Of a stretch of DNA of 64,000 nucleotides, positions 45,673 through 58,378 are shown piece by piece (position 1 is the stretch's first letter; the number at the start of each line of letters is the position of its first letter). The position numbers and the translations under genes were made by a program. The stretch lies in assembly GCA_022393335.1 (NCBI GenBank), contig JAJEKB010021384.1:295739-359738 (forward strand). The letters are read 5' to 3'. This DNA is from Macrotrachela quadricornifera. Lineage: Eukaryota > Rotifera > Eurotatoria > Philodinida > Philodinidae. The notes under the pieces are model-generated. The model was given only the letters and a program-made list of their open reading frames with translations, did not search any database and was not told the DNA's origin.

Positions 45673-45857
45673 TGACATCATGATTAAATGTGTATGTACA
45701 GAAAAGAAAAGAAAGCACACTTCTGTATGGTCAACGTGTTATATAGCTAACGTATATATATCCTTGGAAAAATGAATTTCGTAATTGCTTTCTAACGACA
45801 AGAAAATTGTTATACAAAAAATTTAATTTTGTGCAATTTTTTTTGAACACTAATGTA

Positions 45858-47021
45858 CATGTCAAAATGCTCTACAGAATAACGCAACAGGATATCTTCA
45901 GTTTCACACGACATATTTCACAACAAGGAGTAATAACTTCATTACCTATAATTGAACTACAGAACCTTAAAGTTGAAGAATTTGGGGGTAACGATTTTGT
46001 GATACAACGCTTCAGCAATAGTATTTACGAAAATGTATTTCTATAAGCTAACAGTGTGTGGAAATTCAGATCAGATACCTTGTTCGGACAGCATCTCACA
46101 AAGTGAGGGTGTCTAGGAAGCTATACATAGCGAATAGCTCACAATAAGGATGCCACTACACACTATCCACAGCGTATTCTTCTAAGTAAGGGTGCCGCTG
46201 CATACTGTCCAAAGAGCATTCCCGTAAGTGAGGGTACCACGGAATCTTGAATACAAGGCTGATCGCTTGAGTCAAAATTAAGGCGCTTAAGACCAAATCG
46301 TTTTTTGGCTAACAAATGAATAATGTCCAAATTATTTTGTGAAAAATATCTTTAAAACCAGAAAGAAACCGATACTACTTAAAATAAATATATTAATTTA
46401 TGATCAATAGACGAATGCAGTAAATGATTTCATTGATCGAAGATAATATTATCATTGTTTTTGTGCTAATATAAGTTTTGGTGATTTCGTAGAATGATTT
46501 TTTTTCCTTCTCTGTTATTTTAGAACAATTTTAGTTTTCTATGTAAAATAATAAAACATATTTTTCACAAAGATTTGTGTTATTCTCAAATGTCTTTGAA
46601 TTTCTGTAGATAGCTTCAAAAAAACGTAACCCTTAGTGGATTAAAATGCTTCTATACTATGATATGTGTTTACTTTTATATGTATTAAAGGATTTTTGAT
46701 TAATATCGAGAGGTTTTTCGTGATACAGAAATATCTCAAGTACTCATACACAAACCTAATATTTCGGGTGCCGTTCCAAGAGTCCTTTAAATTATTTACC
46801 TAATTAACTTGGATTAAAGTAACTAAGATAAAGGAAAAAGGAAGAATGATTATTATTGTACGTGACTCAATAAAAAAGAAAGTTGGGTTTTTTCCAACTA
46901 GTCACACTTGAGTTGTTTTCATTCATTGATTATTCGGTAGAAGAACGAATAAAAGATATATATATATAATAAGCAAAATATTAATAAATGTCGTATTAAC
47001 GACTAAACAAACAGAAGTAGG
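45858..47021. other. Intergenic with a small degenerate repeat
   Basis: About 46060-46250 holds four diverged units of roughly 50 bases with AAGTGAGGGTGCC and CATACTGTCCA. Otherwise unassigned. TATATATATATAA at 46957-46969 lies about 55 bases before the ATG at 47022 and could be a promoter for the gene that follows. Confidence 0.45.
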
Positions 47022-47447
47022 ATGTCAACAGAAGATACAGTCTCATCCTTGCAGACAAGCAAATATAATGATCAAGTTTTTCATGTACCACATCTATCAT
47101 CAATTATGACAGTTGAAGAAGAAAGCAATACAATACCAAGCAAGAGGAAGACGAAGAAGAAAAAGAGACCAGTACCATATATTATACAGAAAAATATACC
47201 AAGTGAAACTAATACAAAAGCAACACGAATGTTTGAAAACAATAATCATAAGAAGAAAACAGCGCAATACATCTCCACTAAAATTCAAGAAAATAATGTA
47301 CCAAAAGTAGTGTCTATTAATTTCGATGCCCACTCATCACAATCTTTCCATAATGAACAAAGTTTTGTTCCATCGTCTAATGTAATTGAGAAAAATCATC
47401 AAACAAAAATTACTTCATCTCTCATCATTATACATACTTTACCATAG
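47022..47447 (+). CDS. Hypothetical Lys-rich open frame, possible first exon of the ART gene
   Basis: A 141-codon frame with a basic cluster (KRKTKKKKRP, residues 41-50) that could be a nuclear localisation signal, otherwise Ser/Asn/Gln-rich and disordered. It begins 55 bases after a TATA-like run and lies upstream of, and on the same strand as, the ART-TPR exons. A weak phase-0 donor (AAT/GTAATT near 47382) would join it to the acceptor at 47928, but this splice is only a guess. It may also be a separate or fortuitous frame. Confidence 0.35.
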   Translation: MSTEDTVSSLQTSKYNDQVFHVPHLSSIMTVEEESNTIPSKRKTKKKKRPVPYIIQKNIPSETNTKATRMFENNNHKKKTAQYISTKIQENNVPKVVSINFDAHSSQSFHNEQSFVPSSNVIEKNHQTKITSSLIIIHTLP

Positions 47448-47928
47448 ATATTTGACCAGAATATTTTTCAAACCGAGTGTCTCAAATGTTTACACAGATT
47501 TTATTCGCCAGGAAAAGTTCCACAAAAATATTGTATGGATAAATTCAAAATACAAACCAAAAAAGTTTTCCAAAAGCTTTTTAATGATCCTCTATATAGT
47601 GGAAAGTGACACTACTATACATCTGTTCCATATGGAATATAGGAATACGCATCAGAAAATATGAGTAGAGTATCGATTCGGCATTTTTTGTAGATCTTTC
47701 CGTGGCGGATCTGTAAACAATAATTGAAATTTTTTCCATTTTCTCAAGTTGAGATATAAGCAAAACAAAATCTGTACAAACATTTTGGAGTATGTATTAA
47801 TAGCAGGGGTCTTATCTAACAGACAACATTGTAAATGACAAAAAAGTAGGATAAATTAGGACTGAACTAATTCAACTCTCATTTAATTCTTCACGCAATT
47901 TGTCATATTGATTTTGTGTTTTGTATAG

Positions 47929-50133
47929 GATCAATACAAGTGGTTCAAGCGTGGTGGTATCATGTGTGATATTCCTATTAATTGCCTTGTTCCAAATCTT
48001 GAATCGATTACTTTAGTTTTGTATAATCCAACGCTAATGAAGACAAATACCAACACTTTTGAAAGACTATATAACATTCGTCAATTTAATGATTACATTT
48101 TACTTTATACACAAAAATCATTGTGTATTGAATACTTGACATTGAATAAAAGCCGAAATGAGCATGTCATTATTGTGATGTATGGACTTGAAATTTTCGA
48201 TGATGCATATACATGTGAAAAAGTGCATACTATTCTGATAGTTAATTCGAACGATAATATCAATTTGAATACAATCCAACATAAACACCAATCAAAGATG
48301 GTGACAATCTTTGAAGAAGAAGATTCAATGTTGTTGAAACTGCCGATGATGATCAACGATGAAGAATCTCACGTTGCTCAGCAGATGGATGGCATGTTTA
48401 GCACATTAGATCATAAAGAAATAACTCTAAGAGATCTTCAACGGGCTCTAGGATCGTCTATATGGTGTCAAGTGTTTAAAAGTAAGTACAAAGCCATGTC
48501 TCACATGTGTATAACAGGATAATAAGGAAACGAGACACAAGTCTCCGTAAACAAACAAATATATGCTGTTCTATTCCTTAAGGAATTTTTTGACACGTAC
48601 CAGATATACTTTGTATTTCTTTTCGTAGTAATGACAAAAGCTATGCCTCATTCATCCGACGCACAACAGCAAATGCTCGACGAGTGCCGTTCGTATTATC
48701 ATGATAATCCATTAGAACTTGCAAACATTGATGACTTCGAAAAGAATTATAAGCCAGAGAAGGCTATTGAATGGTACACAAAACCGTGTTTTCTCTTTAA
48801 AATAGTTAATAAAGCTCTTCGTACCGAAGATATTATGGCCTTATATATGTTTCGTTATTTTATTACTGATTTGTCTAATAATCTTCAATCTATACGTGAC
48901 AAGCAATCGATAACACGCGCTTACCGCGGTGCAATTATATCTTGTGAAGAAGTAAAAAGGTATAAAGTTGGGCATTTAGTAGCGACTAATGCATTTTTTT
49001 CGGCATCTTGTGAAAAAAAAGCAGCTGAAATATTTTGTGGTATTGATCCTACAGGCTTGCCATCGACGCAAGGTCGAGATGATCAATTATATCATGTTCT
49101 ATTCGAAATCCTCATTGATCCAAGCCATGCATTGGATATTATTGTGGCAAATATCGCTCATCAAAGTATCGTTCCAGATGAGAGAGAGATTCTATTCGAT
49201 ATAGGCACTACATTTGAAATTATCTCAATTAACTATGATGATCAAAATCATTTGTGGAACATCATAATGCAGACATCTATAAACACTGTTCCAACCTACC
49301 GCCAATATGAGCAATACATTTGTAGATTGATGGAAGAAACACATGTTGATGTACTTTTTGGTATAATTTTGACCGATATGGGTAAATATACAGAGGCATC
49401 GAAATATTTTGAAAGGATTATAGCGAGGATGCCTCAAAAACATGAAGATCGAGCTAATATCTACTATAGTATGTCGCGAGTCCATCGTATTAAGGGTGCA
49501 TATGACACAGCACTCAAATTGCTTCATGAGGCTGTACGTCTTCACAAGACCAGGCTACCAAAATGTAATTTCGATCTTGCTCGAACATTTGCTGGAATTG
49601 GTACTGTATATTTTGAATTGCGTGACCATGAACAAGAACTACAATATTACAACCGTGCGATGACCATTTATGAAAAAATACTACCCAATGATCATATTGA
49701 AATTGCACGCAACCTTAATCGAATAGGATTCGCTTATCTGAAGCAGCAAAGTTATACTCAAGCTTTGCAATATCTAATGCAGAGTCTGACAATTTATGAA
49801 AAAATTGTTCCCGATAGTCATCCATCTATAGGACAAATACTATTGAATCTCGGTATGGTACATCATGCTCTAGGGCATTCCGAACAAGCGCTTGATTTCT
49901 ATCAAAAGGGCCTGAAACAAACTGAAAGAGTACAACCTGAAGATCATTTTCATTTTATCTCGCCTTGCTATCAAATAAGTGTATTTTATGAAGAGCAACA
50001 GCAATTTGATCTGGCACTAAAATACGCACAGCGAGCATTGAAAATTAGTGAAAAAAATCTGTCATCTGGTCATGAATTGTTGTGTCAGGTGCGAGATATG
50101 GTCACACGGCTACAAGATAAACTAATACAGTAA
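47929..50133 (+). CDS. Mono-ADP-ribosyltransferase with six kinesin-light-chain-type TPRs
   Basis: Exons 47929-48481 and 48629-50133 are joined in frame by a 147-bp GTAAGT...CGTAG intron; a further 5' exon is likely because the first exon opens after a TATAG acceptor without an ATG. Exon 1 encodes a domain of about 180 residues of unknown role. In exon 2, numbering from the Met at 48631, the R-S-ExE signature of arginine-specific ARTs is present: YRG (R99), FFSAS (122-126) and EREILF (E184 and E186), so NAD binding and catalysis look intact. Residues about 230-490 hold six TPRs of 42 residues, several with the Y-x-x-A-x-x-x-Y-x-x-x-L pattern and IYEKI linker of kinesin light chains. Transfer of ADP-ribose to a protein recruited by the TPRs is the likely role. 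No signal peptide, so probably intracellular. Confidence 0.8.
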
Positions 50134-52468
50134 TAGTGTACATTTCCTAATTGCTTATATAATAAGTAAATTTTCATCTGTTGACCTTTATTTTTTTATC
50201 AAAAAAATGTACTATAAAATTCTCTATAAAACTGTATATTTGAATAATCTTAATTATAGTTAAATATGTTCGTACATTTATTAACAGATATTTCCCTCAC
50301 TTTGCATTAGTATCGAATAGAGTCTTTCAGCTCATTTTATTATATTTAGCGAAAAATAATTTTCTATTACAAATTAATTTTTCCACTATTGTTTTTTAAC
50401 GTTATAAGAATGTATTTCCTTGACTGTAATCAGAATTTTAATCCCGATATTGATGATATGTTTGCAAGAGGAAAATAGCAGATTTTAGCCCCGTGGAGTC
50501 ACGTAGAATCACACGGAGTCATGTGGAGTCCCAGATTCCGCTGCTTCTTTCTTAATTAATTCCCATAACAATACAAGTGTTCACTTTTAGAAAACAATTC
50601 CCAAAAACAGAACAAAAGTATTCTGTTATGGAAATTATTTTTGTAGAACTCATATATGAAAAATGTGAGTGTAAGTTTTAAGTCGAACTTCTGCGGCTCC
50701 TCTCTCCATTAGAAACAGACACGATACAGAAATTGGTTCCTATGTTTATTTAGCTGAAGTTCAATTGTTTAAAGATATGTGAGTTCCACATTTTAGTCCT
50801 AAAGAAACTGTGCTGAGAAGCTTATCGCAGAAACGAAAAATAGAAAAAGACCAAAGAATTAAAAATATCAAAAGAGAAGAGAAGAGAGAATGTGATACAA
50901 ATATCTATAATTCTTGCAAGGTTTTACAATAAAATAACAAAGAAATATAGTTATAGTTGATATATATTAATGATGACAATAAAGCACAAGAATCTTGTCA
51001 GAATATGCAAACATTTTTTCTCTTTTGTAATAGAAAGAATCAGATAGAAATTGAAAAACATAAGATTCTTGCCTCAACAGACAAGATTCTATCTACAAGA
51101 ATACCATAAGAATGTCAAGATCTGGTTTTTCAGGTAAGAATCTGGATGATAACCAAGAACACTCACTTGAACATAAGTTTTATTGGACATTTCACTTATC
51201 TGTTGACAAACTTCTCATAGATTTATCATTTTTGACATTGTTAGTAATTTAACAAGTTTTTTTTGAAGAATAGTCATAGTAGCTATTATTAAAAATTTCT
51301 ATTAAAAGAAGATGAAATAGTGATGGTCAATAAATCCTAAATAAATCTTTCTTAATAGGAATCATTCTAAAATTAGTTACTCTTCAATGTTGATCATTAT
51401 TGATAAATTGAATAAAACGCATAAACATAAATTTTAATAACAGAATTATATTTTTCAAATAATACAATGTTATTTACTTTGTTCCTTCTTCAACTAATGA
51501 TTTTGACAGAATTATTCTAATAAACTCTCCAAATCGATCAAAATTAAAATTACTAAAGTATGTCATGAAGAAAAACATATAAAATAAATGTATTCAGAAA
51601 ATAAAATGTCATGTCGTATCTTAGAAATGTATTACATTGACTATCTTTCAAAATGTAACTATAATACATAGCTTAATAGAGAAAATCAAAGACTAATGAA
51701 ATGAGACTACATCAAAAGCTTAAATAAATGCCATCCGCTTGCAATTGGCTATAGCGTATAAAATAAATAATTTAACTTGGAGGTACGAATATATATTTGC
51801 TTAAAGTTAATAGACAATTTACTTTGTAATTCTATCGAATCTATTCGTCTTGTTTTAGTGTATTAGAATACGCGATTGCTCAGCAGATAAATGAATTGCA
51901 TCTTTTGCTTACTCAAGAAGTTTTCTAAATTAGATTGAGATATTTAGTATTTTCTCTTCATTATCCCTTTATTGCAAGTCCGTATAGCATCGATACATAT
52001 ACTAAAAATCAACAATAATGAATGAGTGTAGATGATATTTGATGCAAAAAAAAAGCAACACACAGTTTATAGCATATTATAAAAAACTGATACATCAATT
52101 CCCACGATATTAAGTAATGTACAATACAAACACCTGTAAGCGAATATCGTTTTTCCAACATAATCAAACCCTTCGTCACTTTTGAAAGATGATATTTTCT
52201 ATCATAACTGCTTTCAAACAAAGTATAGACAATTTTCAGACCATATATACTACGTCTGGGAAGTCAATTAGCAAAAGTTTTTTTGTATATCTTTACTATT
52301 TCATTTAACTTTATCAAATTTTTTTTAAAACTACAAGTGAATACAATTAATTCTTATCTATTCGAACGATTTTCGATATTATTATGCATAATCATCTCCT
52401 TGTATTGAAATACAAAACATTTGTTTTACTTCTCAGATGCAATTTATTGAAAAATTAGACAACATGTT
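50134..52468. other. AT-rich intergenic, possible small repeat
   Basis: No gene recognised in about 2.3 kb. A short GC-richer stretch at 50490-50550 with GTGGAGTC / CGGAGTC words recalls the ends of the MITE at 24437, and CTGCGGCTCC lies near 50690, but inverted ends could not be shown. Confidence 0.4.
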
Positions 52469-52472
52469 TTAA

Positions 52473-54590
52473 CCCTTTGGGGACGGAGTTATTGCAGATG
52501 CAAAAAATCAATTTTTTGGAAATGCTGATAGCTATATTTATTTAGATTTATTCAGACAAGTTAAAAATAAATGTCTAGAAGTATTTCAGTGTATGATAAT
52601 CTCGAAAACAATCTGTAATGCAAAGTTCAACATTACATTTAGTGTATTCATATCTAGTTTTAGTACTTTTCGTGGTCCGGTTTGTTGTATTTGCAAGCAC
52701 TACACACCGTTTTTGAGGACTTTGACTTGTCAATGATCAAGGTATCAATGACGGGTAGTGGCGATCGATGAGTCGAATAGGATTGTCTCCAGCACTAGAT
52801 CGTCCTCTTGGCGCTTTCACATATCTGTATGTTTCAATAATTTGACGAATTAGATGCAATCTAAAATCACTTAGCTGAATATTTTGACGTGACTTTTGCT
52901 TGTGTAAGACATACGAGTTAAACACAATTATATCCAAAAAACGGAAGAAAGTCTTTTTATACTATTTTACTGTATTCCGAGCACATTCGTTTGAACTGCT
53001 TTGCATATCTGATCTATCAACAGCACCCCTGTTTTCATTATAGTCCTTGACAGGGGCTGCCTTTTGAATTAGCTCATTAGTTTCGTAACGAGTTTTTCCA
53101 GTATTTACCATTTTTGGCTCATTTATGGTGAAAAGCATAGTGACTTCTCTTTTGTCAAACCATTTTAACATAAGTACAGTTAAATTTTCATGCAATAGTT
53201 CGAGTAGAGATGGACTCGCATACCAACTATCTAGAAACAGATTGTGGTCTTTTTGAAGATATGGCTTCATTTGTGTCATTACAATTGATCCTGCGATTCC
53301 AAGACTTTTTTAATTTTGAAAATCTGTTTGAGATCCAGTGGAAACTAAAAAATCTAATACAAATCCAGTATGACAATTGCACAGAATAAAGATTTTTATT
53401 CCATATTTGTGCCGTTTCGAGGAAATGTATTGTTTAAAACTTAGGCATCCTTTCCAAAGTTTTAAAGTTTCATCGATACAAAGATGACTGTATGGAATCA
53501 TAAAGCGTCCAAAATTTTCTTTCAAATATTGCACGACAGGTCTAAGTTTGAACAATTTATCTTCTTCGGACTGATTCTCATTATTACTGAAATGCAGAAA
53601 TTTCAGCAGGAGCAAAAATCTATCTTGTGGCATGATATTGCCGAAAATTGGTGTTGAAATCAGACGATCAGTTGAGCAGTAGTCTTTGATTCGGTGTTTT
53701 TTCACGTGAGCCATCAACATGAATATTGCCAAAAAAAGGTATATTTCTTCTGAATTAGTTGGAGATCACTTGGCTTGGTATGATGATGTTGGTAAACATT
53801 CATTCGCTAAGTTTGATTGAAATTTATTCGTTTCATCAACAATAATTTGAATAGATTCAATAGCGAGTCCTCATTCAAGTTGATAGTTGTTCCACAGCAG
53901 TAACTTTGAAAATTAAATAATTTTGCTCTAAAAATTGCTTTCTTCCATGATCTTGAAATACGATTCCGATTATTAGGTGAAAAAGTATTTTCGCCATTGA
54001 ATATTTCCATTTCGCTCTCTGTATCACGATCACTAACTTTAGAACTTTTGGATTCGTTTTCAACTTCTGAGTCTAACTCACTATCAGACTCAAAATTATT
54101 ATAAATTTCGTTAGTTTCAAAAGTAGTTGTTCTAGCTGTCGTCATTTCAGTCGAAAAGTAGGAATAAATAACACGAAGTATCTGTAATCAATATGTCACG
54201 GTTTTTATTTTGATATTCAAGCGCATCACCAGTGATCAATAGAGAAATAATAATCAAACAAATGCAGCGGGTGCACGAATGATTATATGTATCGTAGGAT
54301 GGACAAACAAGAATCTAATAGTGAGAAAGAATGTCTATGAATATGCACAAAAAATAGATTAGACGTGTCAGAATGCATGACGTGAGGAAAGAGAACAGAA
54401 AAAATATTCTATGCATAGTAAAAAAGAAGAATGAAGACATAATAGAGAATAGTGTCACGCCAATAAAATCATTCGATTCATGATCTGTGGTAGCAAGCCA
54501 GTGATTATAGTGCTATAAGAGACATACAAAAGTGATTTACCAGTCGGTTCATAACTGTTGCCTATATATAGGCTTCCCGTCCCTAAAGGG
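52473..54590 (-). mobile_element. piggyBac transposon, complete ends
   Basis: The ends CCCTTTGGGGACGG (52473) and CCGTCCCTAAAGGG (54590) are 14-bp inverted repeats differing at one base, flanked by TTAA on both sides (52469-52472 and 54591-54594), the exact piggyBac target duplication. The 2,118-bp element carries one transposase reading on the minus strand. Confidence 0.9.
52737..54145 (-). pseudogene. piggyBac transposase pseudogene
   Basis: Four consecutive minus-strand frames: an acidic N-terminal part (54145-53807), a block with IMPQDRFLLLLKFLHFSNN and the first catalytic Asp in LCIDETLKLWKG (53732-53310), a block with the second Asp in NLFLDSWYASPSLLELL and the third in GAVDRSDMQ (53279-52962), and a C-terminal helix-rich part (52937-52737). 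At least two or three stops or shifts separate them. No typical Cys-rich C-terminal finger was identified. This resembles PGBD-type transposases and is inactive as it stands. Confidence 0.85.
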
Positions 54591-54594
54591 TTAA

Positions 54595-55136
54595 AGGAAA
54601 ATTTACAGAAAACTACTACAGATAGTCGAAGTAATTGAAGAAAAATAAGACAATCTTTTTCCTGGACATATGGAAAAAAGCAAAATTTTTGTATTTCGAT
54701 TCAAGATGATGCTTCTGAATACTAGTATCGAAGGCCGCTAAACTAAATAAAAACTCAATGTATTCATCAATCATTAAAAAAAACTCGTGTATAAAACTAA
54801 TAAAATAGTAAACATATAAGTAAAAAGTTTTGCTAAATCACATTTAGGATGTTCTGTACACTTACTTAAGACTTGTACAAATTATTATAAAATTCTTCTC
54901 AGTCTCATAAGCGCAACAAGAGTCAGTAAAAAGAAATGTCCACGACAAAAAATATAAATTCTCTACTTAATTTCGTAGAATGCAATATACTTCTTGACAG
55001 CATTTATTAAAAGAATCCCAAAAAAAACGAATTAATTCGATTTATCAAAAAATATCTATGTATAAAACTAAAAGACTATTTAATCCTCTTATAAAATACA
55101 TTGCTACCATGGCCATCTTCTTATGAACCATCATAT
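54595..55136. other. AT-rich, no gene seen
   Basis: No feature recognised between the piggyBac right end and the LRR gene end. Confidence 0.45.
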
Positions 55137-55947
55137 TCATTCCTTTAATGAAGCATTGCCTTTGAGCATTTCTTGAATATGCTGTATTGGAATAGAATTG
55201 ATACTATCCGACACGAGCTCCAATGTGGTGACTGTCTGTGTGAAATAGTGAGTGTATAGGTGACTAAAAACATTGATATGATTGATATTACTTTGTTGTG
55301 TTCTAAAGCATTAGCTAAATGTTGTGCTCCTTCATCACCAATTTGATTGCCCCAGAGGTCCAATGTGGTAAGTGTCTGCGTAAAACAGTGAATTCATAGA
55401 TAAATAAGAAAAATATTGATGTGATTCATATTCCTTTGTTTTGTTTTAAAGCATTGGCTAAATGTTGTGCTCCTTTATCACCGATTTCATTGCTCAAGAG
55501 GTTCAATGTGGTGAGTGTCTATGAAAAGCAGTAAGTCTATAGATGAATAAGAAGAATATTTCTTTGATTCGTATTACTTTGTTTTGTTGTAAAGCATTCG
55601 CTAAATGTTGTGCTCCTTCATCACCAATTTGATTGGTCCAGAGCATCAATGTAGTGAGTGTCTATGTAAAGCAGTAAATCTATAGATGAATAAGAAGAAT
55701 ATTTCTTTGATTCATATTACTTTGTTTTGTTTTAAAGCATTGGCTAAATGTTGTGCTCCTTCATCACCAATTTGATTGTACTGAAGGTTCAATGTGGTAA
55801 GTGTCTATGTAAAACAGTGAGTCCATAGATGAATAAGGAGAATATTGATGGAATTCATATTACTTCGTTTTGTTTTAAAGCATAGGCTAAACGTTGTGCT
55901 GCTTGTAAGCCAGCTTGATTGAATGAGAGATTCAATGTGCTGAACGT
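55137..55947 (-). pseudogene. Ladder-LRR (RNI/NLRC3-like) gene, 3' six exons
   Basis: On the minus strand, exons 55947-55864, 55804-55721, 55661-55578, 55518-55435 and 55375-55292 are each exactly 84 bases (28 residues, phase 0), bounded by (C)AG acceptors and GTAATA donors with introns of 56-59 bp. Each encodes one leucine-rich repeat of the form TLTTLxLxxNxIGDxGAQHLANAL. The last exon (55235-55137) ends in LKGNASLKE and TGA. Such RNI-type repeats form protein-binding horseshoes. The donor after the fourth exon reads GG instead of GT (55434-55433), and no 5' exons or start were found, so it is probably a truncated or pseudogenised copy, although skipping an 84-base exon would keep the frame. 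Confidence 0.75.
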
Positions 55948-56640
55948 CTGTGAAAAGTAGTATTCAAGTATACATTATTAAAATATTTTATGAATAAGAT
56001 TTCAATCGGGCAAAAATTGCCAGGAAGTCAAGGAGATATTGTAAAGGTATATTTGTCAATCTAATGTTTACAAAAGGAAACCTATCTATAATAATACAGA
56101 GTCATACTTGCTTATCGGTATTAGTGCAAGTGAAATATCTCATCTAGGCTAATGTTGAAATGAGTTACATAAAGATAATAGAAATTGGGCAGTATAGAGT
56201 GTGCGTTTTCCACAAAATATTTTGGATCGGTTTTGACAGAATAAAAATATTGAAAAGGAGTTTAGATGTTGATGTATTTAGAAATCACATATTTGCAAAG
56301 CAGAACATTTTTTCTGTGGAGAGTACCCGCTACAATACTACTGAAAAATGAAGATTTTTTCACGAATTTGGCAGGATTATTAAGAAAACCTGATGACCTA
56401 GATCGAGTGGTTCGCAAGTCTCTCATTTTATCTTTTATGAGGATTGATGGACTTTGTAGATGATAATGGTTAAATGAATTTAAAAATCAGGCCAATTCAA
56501 GCGATAACTTACATAATATAATAAAATAAACGATCTTTTTATCCTCATTATCCTGATTATTTGCGATTAATATTTTATAGTTCGATAACTACCTGAAACA
56601 ATATCAGATGAGATTATGCTGAAAATGCACATTACCCAAA
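55948..56640. other. Unassigned between LRR exons and F-box remnant
   Basis: No further LRR exon was found. Two overlapping + strand open frames (56160-56463) have no motif. The missing 5' part of the LRR gene could have been here. Confidence 0.35.
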
Positions 56641-57600
56641 GCATGCCATGATTAACGTTCTAGATTACAAATAGTAATTCGTTTAAGCCCGTAAAATTGA
56701 TCGATAGAAAATTTAAGGCTACCTAGCTTTTTGATTAATGAATGATAATCAACATTAATTGAAATATTTGAAGAAATATACTGTGTGTTTAGTTTATCAA
56801 TTCCTTCCACTTCAATCTGATTTTAGTGTCTATTGATATTGAAAATAGTCAAAGTTATCATATTCATCATAATATAGTGTATTATCATAGAGATGTTTCA
56901 TCTCCATTTTAGAGTAAAAGTTCTTCAGAAAAAAATTTATTTTGGATATATATATATCGAATCAGGTTGAATTAACATAGTCATGCAAAAAGACCGAGAA
57001 AGAAATCTTTAACCTGTTGCAAACTAACAAAGTATCTAGTTTTATAACCTTCAATTTTTACTTCAACTTATAATAGTTGCTTAAGTAGTAAAACATGAAT
57101 AGTATGATGAGTCATTTCTACAAACTAATGTCAACAAAAAAGAACACATTCAAGTTATTATAAATCATTTCATACATGATATTTTCGCTTTTTTCACCAT
57201 TAAAAAGAGTAAATAAATTTAATACTTTTAAAGAGTGTCTTAATTCTGTTTTGTATTTCCGAAGATGTCGTAGAGTTTTATAAGTTCATAAAATTTTCCC
57301 CATTGCTTGTATATATATTTCTGAGTTCGTTTCATCGATAAAAAACAATTAAGTATATGATACTCTCCAATGAAATCTATCTGTTCGAATCATGAATGGG
57401 AAGTTTGAAAGATGATAAATATGTAATTTTATAGAAATAAAGATTACCTGGTATCGATGATATGTGTCTGTAATGACATTCAGTCTTCTGCAGACATTAC
57501 GACACGACAATAGAATTGTTTCTTGATCGAGATGATCGAGAATTCTATTAATCAATTCGACCGGTAGAGTTTGAAATGATAGAATCATTTTGTTCGACAT
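56641..57600 (-). pseudogene. F-box protein gene, decayed body
   Basis: Minus-strand exon 57600-57448 starts with ATG and encodes the F-box: LPVELINRILDHLDQETILL, then SCRNVCRRL, ending HRYQ at a GTAATC donor in phase 0 (51 residues). F-box proteins recruit substrates to SCF ubiquitin ligases through Skp1. Downstream, shifted frames still give protein-like segments, TELRHSLKVLNLF (about 57240) and HSLIKKLGSLKFSIDQFYGL then RITICNLER (about 56740-56660), with many intervening stops, typical of a degenerate member of the large bdelloid F-box family. Whether the LRR exons further downstream on the same strand once belonged to this gene is open. Confidence 0.65.
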
Positions 57601-58268
57601 TGATGTTGCTTTTTTCGAATTGTGTATGTGCGCTGTCTAAAACAGTTTGTTTCTTTTTAGACGTTCGTTTATATACGTTATATTATAAAATTTATTTTGA
57701 TGGTGCAATTTTTTTTCTCCATATGTAGATATGTAAATATGTTAGACGAACAGTGACATTTGAAGGCCTTATAGAAGCAGTTACATATTGCGTTCCTTTT
57801 ATATTTCATACAAAGTAATGACTTGCTTGCATGCTGATTTTTCAGTTCTCTCCAGCAACTATGCGAATGTAACTTGTATTTTTTTTTGCTTTAACCTATC
57901 AGAAATTTATGAAAAGAAAAATCAAACGAGAACGGCTCGAAAGACAGTGAAAAAGTAAAAGATAAATGTCATTAATAAAAATTCCAGTTAAAAAAAATGT
58001 AATATTACTGTTTCAATTCAGTCCTTGAGTTTCTTGTCAAACACAATGTTTTCATTTTTGAGTAATATTAATATTTATAAAAGGATTAATACTTAAAACA
58101 ATAATGACCATATTAAGTAATATGACAAGCATATTATAGCACAGATATTATCGAAGAAAAGATCTGATAAATATTACATATGTATGAAACTGTTCATTTT
58201 ACTATAAGCATCATAAGTACACTAAAAAACCACACTTAATTTACCGGGTTGTGCATAACCTTTTGCTA
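57601..58268. other. AT-rich, no gene seen
   Basis: Upstream flank of the F-box gene and background sequence; no feature recognised. Confidence 0.4.
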
Positions 58269-58284
58269 GGGGGGGGGGGGGGGG
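58269..58284. repeat. Homopolymer of 16 G
   Basis: A run of G at the edge of the palindromic region; its length may be an assembly uncertainty. Confidence 0.9.
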
Positions 58285-58378
58285 TAGCACTATAATTTCA
58301 ATCGAATATCTAATGAATTTTATATCAAATTAAAGCGCGTTGAAAACTGAATTTATTGGTACGAAACAGCACGAGTTA

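Larger units (their letters stand above)
42740..45855 (-). mobile_element. Tc1/mariner remnant split by a nested insertion
   Basis: The ends CATTAGTGTTCAAAAAAA (42740) and, on the other strand, CATTAGTGTTCAAAAAAAA (45855) are inverted repeats, flanked on both sides by TA (42738-42739 and 45856-45857), the standard Tc1/mariner target duplication. Excluding the nested 2.3-kb element at 43329-45672, only about 770 bases remain: the N-terminal third of a transposase and the flanks. The catalytic region is deleted, so it is a non-autonomous relic. Confidence 0.8.
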
